A program made the position numbers and the translations under genes. 64,000 nucleotides of DNA from Prionace glauca (taxonomy: Eukaryota > Chordata > Chondrichthyes > Carcharhiniformes > Carcharhinidae): the NCBI GenBank assembly GCA_037974335.1, contig CM075760.1, positions 39,088,182 to 39,152,181 on the forward strand, in the 5' to 3' direction. The notes under the pieces are model-generated. The model did not search any database and was not told where the DNA came from. It saw only the letters and a list, made by a program, of their open reading frames with translations. Shown in pieces: positions 55,671 to 64,000 of the stretch. The first letter of the stretch is position 1. The number at the start of each line of letters is the position of its first letter.

Positions 55671-57589
55671 AAGTCAGCCTCAGAGCAAAATGCTTCAATT
55701 CATGTTAATATATTTGTGTTAATCCTGGTTAGAAGGAAGAATATTGACCAAGGCTCTGTTGGAGACCATGGCACCTTTAACGTCCAGCTCGGCAATCATT
55801 GGGGAAAGTTTATTCCTTCACCGTTCCACCTGAAAGATAGTTGGGTCATTATCTCTGAAGCCTCCCAGGAAGGCAAGGTGGAGAAAATGTGAGTATTCAT
55901 ATGTGTGTGTGTGTGTGTGTGTGTGTCTACGTGCACGTGTATATGAAAAGAAGACAATACGTGAGACAGAGTGAGAACAAGAGAGAATCTGTGGGTGTGT
56001 GTCTGGCTGAGTGCTTTGTCTGGAAAATGTCAAGTTGTGCACAAATCAATTTCACAATGTTCCAAATATAAAAATCCACTCTCAACAACCTAATCATTTT
56101 CAATCTTTCCAGCTTCGATTTGAAGATCCACCATCAGCAGGATGTGACTCTAGACGGACAGCAGTATGTGTAACTGGGCAATGCCTTCCCAGGTGTTCTG
56201 GAATACCACTCTGCTGTAAATGAGTTAGGCACAGGAAACAAAAGTTGGTCTTCCCAGAGATCCCCACATCCCATGGAAGAATAAATGAAATAAAACACAA
56301 GCGTACATGTTTATGTAGTATAAAATATATAATCTCTCTGAATCAAATCTCGCAACCTGCCTGTATTTATTTCTATCCAACTATCACAGTGTTTGGTTGT
56401 GTTGGAGAGATCATCATTGTTGCTACCAAGGTGCCGGAGAAGCTGGAAACTTTCTTTTCCTAAGAAATGGGAAGCATTGGTATAGGTTTACAACTTAAAA
56501 CAATGAGTAAGAGGCCTGCAGTACTGTTGTTGGGCAGATTTGTTTATAAATAGGCCCCATTGACAATGTTAAGAGTTTGAAGTTGGCTTGCAGCCAAGCG
56601 CTCAGTACTGAGTAAACAGATCTTTGAGTTACTGAACAAACACCGTCAGATGCTTCCTGTAAATATTTTCGGGTATTTGGCAGCAGGTTGGACTGCTGCC
56701 ATATACTGCGTCGGACAGATGAACGTGAATCTGTAAGGATAGAATGGAACTTAGTCAGTAATATAATTATTCTTTGACTCCCACAAGAAAGGCACGTTTT
56801 AATTTGTATCCTTTCTCAGCAAACATTTTAAATGAATGCACTGTTCATTATGTGATTAAAGAATATCAGAAACTAATAAATTGGCCAGGTACTATTTCAT
56901 TTTTATAACTTGCAAATAAATGCCCTTTCAACAATTAAAGCCACGTTGTGAGCTACTGAATGATGCGCATGGAGGAGATTTTGATGTTCCCAATCCCTCA
57001 GTCCAATGAGATCAGTGTAATGGCCCCAAAATGAAAATAATTAAAAGTAGAAGAAAACCATATAACTGCCTTGAACAGCGCGGATTCTTGGAATATTCTC
57101 AGTGCTCTGCCCCTCTCTTACATTTGATTGAATCCAAGTTCTGTTGTGCAGCATAATCTGATTTCGATCATTTACCAGTCCCTCTCGTAGCTGCTAATCT
57201 GTGAAGAAATGACCCGTTCATAACCTGGTTCAGTGGAAGATAAAACATTTATCCATGTGATATTGTGCAATATGCCGCAAAGTCCTGATGTTCTGTTTTC
57301 ACACTACCAGTGAATGTTAGACAGCCGGTGGCTGATGAAATGAGCTGCAATGATTTGGATGCTGACAGAGAACTTTCCTGATCCCTGTGTCCGATCTCAT
57401 TCATTAAATTCTCTGTCCAAACACGATTTTAATATCATGTTTCTCTGTCAACTCAAGTAATCGTAAGTCAACCAGTTTTCTTTCACCGTTAGTTTTCATA
57501 GGGCTAAATAGCTATTGAGGAAATATGAGGTATAACGTTGCATCATATGAGGATTTTCATTTTTGAATGTATTTGTGAGTTGAACGGTG
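55671..57589. other. No gene recognised; small (TG)n at 55899-55925
   Basis: Besides the TG run I see no domain, tRNA or known repeat. Frames of 60-85 codons exist without motifs. Confidence 0.45.
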
Positions 57590-57894
57590 ACATCTTTGTT
57601 AGCACTTCTGCCTTAAAGCGCCAGGGACCCAGTTTCAATTCCAGATTTTGGCCTGTGTGGAATCACTACATGTGTGGAGTCTGCACATTCTCCAATTGTC
57701 TGCCTATTTACTCACACTGTCAAATAATGTGTCGCTTAGGTTGACTGGCGATAATAAATTGACCCATAATGTCAAGGGATTTAGCAGGGAATATAGTTGG
57801 GTGTTGGGGATAGGGCCTGGGTAGGAATGGTATCGGTGCGGGCCCGACAGGCCAAATGGCCTCCTTCTGCTCTTTCGGGATGCTGTGAACGTGG
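57590..57894 (+). mobile_element. tRNA-derived SINE, family A, plus strand
   Basis: TTAGCACTTCTGCCTTAAAG head with CAGTTTCAATTCCAG B box, core GTGTGGAGTCTGCACATTCT, then a longer 3' part (GATAGGGCCTGGGTAGGAAT and AGGCCAAATGGCCTCCTTCT). This 3' part matches CR1-type tails, as expected for a SINE using LINE machinery. Confidence 0.85.
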
Positions 57895-58225
57895 GCACCG
57901 CTGGATGACCAGAATTTACTGGCTACCTCTTGCCAAGGGCACTGGAGAGCCAACCACATTGCCGTGGCTCTGGAATTGCAGATAGGCCAGACCAGTTAAG
58001 GACGGCAGATTCCCTTCTCTAAAATACATTAGTGAAGCAAATGGATTTGATAATACAATCGGCAAAGATATCATGATCATAAGTAGATTCTTATTTCCAG
58101 ATGTTTTTACTGAATTTAAATTCTACCCATCTGTTGTTCTGGGATTCGAAGCCAGGTCCTGAATACATTAGTTAAGTTGGTGGATGAATTGTCAGTGACA
58201 ATAATAGTAGGCCATTGCCTTCCTT
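57895..58225 (-). mobile_element. tRNA-derived SINE, family B, minus strand
   Basis: A complete copy: CACCGCTGGATGACCAG, AGAGCCAACCACATTGCCGT, CTCTAAAATACATTAGTGAA, TTAAATTCTACCCATCTGTT, the B box GGGATTCGAAGCC and the head to ATAATAGTAGGCCATTGCC. It follows the family A SINE without spacer. Confidence 0.88.
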
Positions 58226-58619
58226 CTTCGCGTATCTGGCCCAAATTACAGTGATAGCTATCCACACCTGAAATACAACCATCCCAACATTTAGTTACAT
58301 AAGTCGATAATAATTCCTCTAATTAGTTATATTTTTGCCGCAATGTGTTAGACTCAAAATCTTTGCAAATCAGACTGACGTATTTATCCTGATAAGGTAA
58401 TGCCATCTTCTTTATGTTTATTCCATTGTGAAGGGGTGCAGAAACGAAGGGACTGAATTTACAATCAATTTTTTTTTTCTGTCTAACACAGATGCACAAA
58501 TGCAATTTCACCTCTTGGACTAGCAGAGACGTTACAATGGATTTCACTGTTACTGCCTCAGTGTTAGTCTGTCTCTTGAATGTTCCAGTGCCAGCAATCA
58601 ATTAACTGGGAATAATTCT
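58226..58619. other. No gene recognised
   Basis: AT-rich spacer. Nothing assigned. Confidence 0.4.
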
Positions 58620-58950
58620 CAGTATTTTTGATATATTTTATTTGATTTCATTTGATTTAGTACTATTATATATATATTAGTACACAGTGAAAATTATTCA
58701 TTCTTGCACACTATACAGACGGAGCATACCGTACATAGGGAAGGACGGGAGAGAGTGAAGAAGGTTATGTTGCAGTCATAGCTAGGGACTAGGAAAAAAA
58801 TCAATTTAATGCGATGTAGGTCCATTCAGTCATCTGATTGCAACAGTAAAGAAGTTGTTTTTGAATCACTCTGTACGTGTCCTCAGATACTGTATCTGTC
58901 CCCGATGGCAAAAGATGAGACAATATGTCCGGGGTGCGTGGCGTTTTGTT
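58620..58950 (+). repeat. Interspersed repeat, family D
   Basis: Ordered blocks AGTACACAGTGAAAATTATT, GCACACTATACAGACGGAGC, GTTGCAGTCATAGCTAGGGA, TAGGTCCATTCAGTCATCTG and GTCCGGGGTGCGTGG form a unit I recognise as a dispersed shark-type repeat. No coding or tRNA part seen. Class unknown. Confidence 0.5.
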
Positions 58951-59219
58951 TTCAGTTTTTTTTTCCATATTTTAAAATTGTCTAATCGGAGGTTATGTTG
59001 ACTCAGCCAGAGACAGAAACCGGGCGTCCCTGAGGATCTCTGAAACTGACCTGTAAAGACAAAGCGTTCAATACTGGCAGCAACAGGATGGTCTGGGTCT
59101 GACCAGTCCCTGGCCAGTGTTCACAGTGTCTTTTTCAGTATGATAGTCTTGGAACAGCCTACAATTCCTCCGTCCCAGGGATTCAGAATCTATTTACTCC
59201 ACCCAGAGACACTTCAAGA

Positions 59220-59400
59220 GGAAGCGCTGGAAAATCTCAGCAAGTCTTGCAGCATCTGAAATGAGAGAGGAGCTTTGTCAAAAGGTCACCTGGACTCGAA
59301 ACGCCAGCTCTTTTCAATCCTCACAAATATTGCCAGGCCCGCTGAGAGTTTCCATTATTTTGTCTTTTGGTTTCAATTTGCAGTAATTTACTTTTATACT
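59220..59400 (+). repeat. Interspersed repeat, family C, longest copy
   Basis: CTGGAAAATCTCAGCAAGTC and, after AAAGGTCACCTGGACTCGAA, GCCCGCTGAGAGTTTCCATT. The two halves are partly inverted relative to each other (AAAATCTCAGCA near the start, TGCTGAGA-like near the end). Confidence 0.6.
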
Positions 59401-59724
59401 TCAAACGACATCGTCTCTTTGGAAATAAATCAAAATGGAAGATTCCGACATTTATTCTGTCTGTCCTACATAGACTCCAGTTCCACTGTGATGAAAATGA
59501 CTCCTAGCCACTACTGAAATTGCCGGGCAGGTCAGTCATTTGTATCAAAGCTGCTGTGGAAAATCAAAGAATAAAATCATCCAGAGGGCACGTTTCAACA
59601 AGATGGGTCACAACCGCCTTCTCTACAGGGACAACTAAATGTTGGCTTTGTCAGTGATGCTCACATCCAGTGGATCAATAACAACAGGGTAAAGTGCTGC
59701 AGATTGTGGAAATCTAAAACGAAA

Positions 59725-61420
59725 ACATAAGAACATAAGAAGATCATAAGAAATAGGAGCAGGAGTAGGCCATCTAGCCCTTCGAGCCTGCCCCGCCATT
59801 CAATAAGATCATGGCTGATCTGTCGTGGCTCAGTTCCACCTTCCCGCCCTCTCCCCATAACCCTTAATCCCTTCTCTTATCAAAAACCCATCAACCCGCT
59901 TCTTAAAAATATTTAGCGAGGCAGCCTCCACCACTTCAACGGGCAGAGAATTCCAGAGATTCACCAGCCTTTGAGTGAAGAAGTTCCTCCTCAACTCTTT
60001 TCTAAACCGCCTCCCCTTTATCTTGAGGCTGTGCCCCCTAGTCCTACTGTCTTTTTTAAGCGGGAAGAGTCTCTCCACCTCTATCCTATCCATCCCATTC
60101 ATCATCTTATACGTCTCAATGAGATCTCCCCTCATTCTTCTAAACTCTAACGAGTACAATCCTAGTTTATTCAGCCTCTCCTCATAGCTCAATCCCCTCA
60201 ACTCTGGTATCAGCCTAGTAAACCTCCTCTGCACTCCCTCCAGGGCCAAAATATCCTTGCGCAGGTGCGGCGCCCAAAACTGCACACAGTACTCCAGCTG
60301 CGGCCTCACCAATGCCCTATACAGCTGCAGCAAGACCTCACTACTTTTATATTCAATCCCCCTCGCTATGAAGGCCAGCGTCCCATTCGCCTTCCTGACC
60401 ACCTGCTGCATCTGCAAGCTGGGTTTTTGCGACTCATGCACAAGGACCCCGAGGTCCCTCTGCACCGTCGCCTGCTGCAGTTTTTCGCCACGTAAGTAAT
60501 AGTCCTTCCTACCATTCCTCCTACCAAAGTGGACCACCTCACACTTGCCAACATTAAATTCCATTTGCCATTTCCTGGCCCATTCGCCCAGCCTATCTAG
60601 ATCCTTCTGCATGCAGACTCTCCACACCCTCCTCACAATTTGCCTTTCCCCCAATCTTGGTGTCATCAGCAAATTTCGACACCCTGCACTCGGTTCCCTC
60701 CTCCAGATCATCTATATAAATGGTAAATAGCTGAGGCCCCAGCACCGACCCCTGGGGCACCCCACTAGTCACCAACCGCCAATCCGAATAGCACCCATTG
60801 ACCCCCACTCTCTGCCTCCTATTTGACAACCAATCCTCTATCCACGCTAACACCCTACCCCCAACTCCATGTCCCCTGACCTTCTGCAATAATCTCTTGT
60901 GAGGTACCTTGTCAAACGCCTTCTGAAAATCCAGAAAGACCACATCCACCGGCTCTCCTCTATCCACTGCCCTAGACACATCCTCATAGAACTCCAGTAA
61001 ATTTGTCAGACACGACTTCCCTTTAATGAAACCGTGTTGCGTCCGCCCTATCAAGCAATTCCCCTCAAGATGCCTCGCTATTTCCTCCTTAATGACGGAT
61101 TCTAACATTTTACCTACCACAGACGTTAAACTAACCGGCCTATAATTCCCTGCCTTTTGCCTGGCACCCTTCTTAAACAACGGCGTAACATTAGCCGTTT
61201 TCCAATCTTCCGGCACTTCCCCGGAATCCAGCGACGTCTGGAAAATAACCACGAAGGCATCCACTATCACCTCCGCCATTTCTTTCAGAACCCTCGGATG
61301 CATTCCATCCGGTCCTGGGGACTTGTCCACAATCAGCCCCTCCAGTCTGTCGAGCACCACCTCTCTAGTAACAGTAATGTCATTAAGACCCTCCATTCCT
61401 ACCACCTTTCCATCGCTAAC
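59725..61420 (-). mobile_element. Young CR1-clade LINE, longest copy, minus strand
   Basis: Covers all of RT. Minus frame 61405-60593 holds [74 protein letters not shown] and FADDTKIGG. Frame 60711-59830 continues through the thumb to KGYGERAGRWN and a stop. The frames meet at an extra four bases (ATGC, 60611-60614, within TTCTGCATGCAGACT) that sister copies lack; it is the only break seen in this copy. The tail is CATAAGAACATAAGAA at the low end. Endonuclease is absent (5' truncation at about 61420). Confidence 0.95.
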
Positions 61421-61911
61421 ACAACACAGATGTTAGTCAACAGGTCAATGTGCATCATCAGAGAGAGAACTAGATTCACATTAAAGATCGATGCCAGGAT
61501 GCAAAATCTCATTGATATAATTCTAAAGAACAAAACTGTTTTCTCCAATATTCTACCTTAATACTGATTCTTCAAACAAAATCACTTATTTACTGTCAAG
61601 TTATCACATCTCGGTTTGTGGTAGTTTGTTGTACGCAAATTACCTGCTGTATTTGCAACATGACAGCAGTGACTACATTCAGCAAAAGGACATCACTGAG
61701 TTTTAAGGACAACAAAGAGCAAAGAACAATACAGTACAGGAGACAGGCCCTTCGGCCTTCCACGCCTGCGCCACTCAAACTCTAGGGCGATATGAGGTCG
61801 GGTAAAGTGTTCTATAAATGCAAGTTCCACCAAAATGAATGTTGTAATTCTTTGGAAGCGTTGAGATTAGTGCGAACACAGTCAAGCTTCTGCTTGATCA
61901 CAACAACATAA
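61421..61911. other. No gene; one LINE-tail fragment at about 61705-61780
   Basis: ACAAAGAGCAAAGAACAATA, then CAGGAGACAGGCCCTTCGGC, is a minus-strand CR1-type 3' end with a GTTCTTT-like tail, of the same type as 41228-41285. The rest is unassigned. Confidence 0.6.
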
Positions 61912-62385
61912 CATCATAGAATCCCTGCAGTTCAAAAGGAGGCCATTCGGTCTAACAAGTCTGCAGTGGCTCTCCAGCAGAGCATCCTACCTGGGCCCAG
62001 CCTTCACCCTATCCTGACAGCGACGCATATTGACAGGCTAATCCCCTGAACCTACACATTGTCGAACACTAAGAAGATATTTAGCTTAGACAATCCACCT
62101 TGGACCTGGGAAGGATGCTTTGCTGGATAGCTGGTGCAGACTTGAAGAACTGAATGGTCTCCTTCCGCACTGTGGGGATTCTATGATTCTACATTGCACA
62201 TCATTGGAAGCTAAGGGGCAATTTATCATAGCCAATCCACCTAACCTGTACATCCTGGGACTGTGGAAGGAAACTGGAGCACGAGAAGGAAACACACATG
62301 GACATGGGTAGAATGTAAAAACCATTCATATTCACCCAGGGTTGGAAGCGAACCCGTTCCCTGTGAAGCAGCAAAACTAATTATA
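61912..62385 (-). mobile_element. tRNA-derived SINE, family A, minus strand, interrupted
   Basis: Starts with the 3' end (CATAGAATCCCTGCAGTTCA, AGGCCATTCGGTCTAACAAG), is interrupted at 62100-62196 by a plus-strand SINE/LINE 3' end, and resumes with AGCTAAGGGGCAATTTATCA, GACTGTGGAAGGAAACTGGA and a decayed B box (AAGCGAACCCGTTCCCTG). The head ends near 62385. Confidence 0.8.
62100..62196 (+). mobile_element. SINE/LINE 3' end, plus strand, inside the minus-strand SINE
   Basis: GAACTGAATGGTCTCCTTCC, GCACTGTGGGGATTC and a TATGATTCTAC tail on the plus strand. About 97 bp. Confidence 0.7.
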
Positions 62386-63369
62386 TCTCTTAGTGATAAA
62401 CATATTGGATTTTTTATTCTTCTGTCGTGTGAATGTGATCACTATTTCTGACAGGAATATTGAGACATCAGATCTTTTGTTTTAAATTTAACTTGTCTAG
62501 TTTAAACAGGCTAAATCCTCAATCAAATTAACATTCAGTGGAATATCAGCCTGTACACAGATGCTTTATTAGTTGTGGCATCAGAACATTCAGAACTAAT
62601 TCTGAAATGAAATGTATTATTTTCTTTTAAGTAAATACAACTGATGTTATGAATGTTCAAAAGTTTCTATTCATTTTGAACCAACTGTTAAAATTCTTAA
62701 AATAAATCGCTATTTTGAATTGAAACTGATCAACAAGTGACGGTTTGCCTGGTTTTGCTGTCATGAACATTTCAGTGTAAACAGTGAGGTATTTATGTAA
62801 ATAAATATAAAAATAGCAATTCCAAATTAGATTGTTGACTGACAAAAACACAACAAATATTTCCCCACCAACACAGCACAGAAATAGAGACAACCATGCA
62901 AATCAATCAACCGATTCCAGTAATGATTGTTTTTCAATATTATTTATTCATCAGTTATGTGAGGAAAAAACATCATGATGATTTCTGTTAGGGAATTAGG
63001 GAATAATCCCTCTGATCCCGAAATAAAATGACACAGAAAATACAGAACATCTCCTGTGTTTCATCTCTTTCTCTGTCTTTCTCCTGTCTTGTTCTGTGTC
63101 TTGTTTCTCCACGATGGTTCATCGTCTTCACTCCACAGATAAAGTCAATATCTGTCCAATGTATTCTCTCAGCCAGAGTTACAGGTTTCTAAAATATGTA
63201 ATGAAATTAATTAGAATTTGGGAGCGAGATTTCCTCTAAAAGATCTCTTGAACACTCCAATTTCTTGAAATGCTTGCTACTTTTTCTTCTGCATCTAGCC
63301 TCGTCTGTAGCTAATGATAAGAATTCGACGTGTCAGCCCCAAAGGTTCTTTCCCTAGATTTAGCCGGCG
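62386..63369. other. No gene recognised
   Basis: AT-rich, with a short TCTTTCTCTGTC pyrimidine run at about 63063-63110. Nothing assigned. Confidence 0.4.
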
Positions 63370-63860
63370 TTATCCCTGTCCCTGGAATATTTGACCGGAC
63401 AGTGTCGAGGAATATTAACCCTGCATCAAAACTCACTGTAGCTGCCTTTTGAATGTTTGATATGACTTTGTCAATTTCAAGATTTAATCCGTATCTAATC
63501 TCTGTTGTACCTCACCTGTATGTGTTTTATTGAAGTGTGTAGCCGATCTTTCCCTGTACCTCGCATCTGCCTCCCGAATCTCTAAAGGAAAAGTACAGGA
63601 GAGGTTTTACGTCGAAGAGAGTCCATTCTCTTTCTGCATTCATTTTGTTTGAGCAGACTTTGTACAAGGAGGTTCGCTCTGTTTCTATACACGAGACTGT
63701 TCTGGGAATGTTTGATTTGAATAGTGTAGAAGGAGATTCACTTTGTACTGATTCATGCTATTCCTGACTTGGGAGTATTTAATTTGGCAATGCAGAGGGA
63801 ATTTTGCATTCTGCAGCTAAGCGCTTGTCACTCCTATCCTGGAAGTTTATGGTGGTGCAG
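63370..63860 (+). repeat. Decayed tandem repeat, roughly 70-90 bp period
   Basis: The theme (C)CTGGGAATGTTTGA-T-GG-ACAGTGTAGAGGGA-TTCACT-TGTA recurs: CCTGGAATATTTGACCGGAC (63381), TTTTGAATGTTTGATATGAC (63447), TCTGGGAATGTTTGATTTGA (63702), CTTGGGAGTATTTAATTTGG (63770). The copies have diverged strongly. Confidence 0.5.
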
Positions 63861-64000
63861 TGGCCATCTCTGCAAATTTCATGGGGATTGAATTTGTCTC
63901 TTTATATTACAGTACTTTTACCCTGTGTCAACTTATATTATGAGGCTATGTATTTCTTTATTTTTCACGAGAGTCTAACTCATTTTCTATTGCATGTCGA
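63861..64000 (+). repeat. Possible family F satellite units at the window end
   Basis: TGTCTCTTTATATTACAGTA and TGTGTCAACTTATATTATGA carry the family F theme. Tentative, cut by the window end. Confidence 0.3.

Noticed and set aside
1-64000. CRISPR array, operon or bacterial-type system
   Set aside because: Repeats are eukaryotic retroelements and microsatellites; no evenly spaced identical short repeats with unique spacers, and the genes are spliced.

Overview
This is vertebrate nuclear DNA, most likely from a cartilaginous fish (shark or ray). The evidence is three GPR139-like receptor genes with a spliced two-exon layout, dense CR1-clade LINEs with octamer tails, tRNA-derived SINEs with a conserved core, long (GT)n/(CA)n tracts, and no operons. 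The species call is inference from repeat style and the receptor family.

The only host protein-coding genes I can support are three class A (rhodopsin-like) GPCRs resembling probable G-protein coupled receptor 139. Gene 1 is on the minus strand (exon 2 at 9786-10684, exon 1 ending at 12691). Gene 2 is also minus (exon 2 at 21816-22690, exon 1 at 25042-25111). Gene 3 is plus (exon 1 at 33389-33458, exon 2 at 36885-37786). In all three an intron splits TM1 after the first base of a Val codon (phase 1). In genes 2 and 3 the first exon is only 70 nt and codes for 23 residues plus one base, so it has to be found by its splice donor. Genes 2 and 3 are divergent, close paralogues, and each has a TATA-like box 75-77 nt before its ATG. 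Gene 2 has lost the normally conserved TM3 cysteine. Gene 1 has an N-terminus built from a 21-bp minisatellite.

The receptor block lies between the arms of a large, old inverted duplication (left arm about 510-3450, right arm about 43965-49060). The right arm has since received further material, including a LINE tail at 46797-46945. Three decayed tRNA genes (Leu, Val, Gln) lie within 2.6 kb at 14.0-16.6 kb, and two of them sit between facing copies of a young LINE.

Most of the remainder is repeats: a low-divergence CR1-clade LINE family (14264-15438, 18532-19793, 45397-45862, 59725-61420), several older LINEs (some with nested insertions), two SINE families (called A and B here), a broken Ty3/Gypsy LTR-element fossil (7080-8540), decayed tandem satellites, a 720-bp pyrimidine tract, and simple repeats. 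Stretches where I recognise nothing are listed as such. Repeat family letters (A-F) are my own labels. Repeat boundaries are read by eye and may be off by tens of bases.
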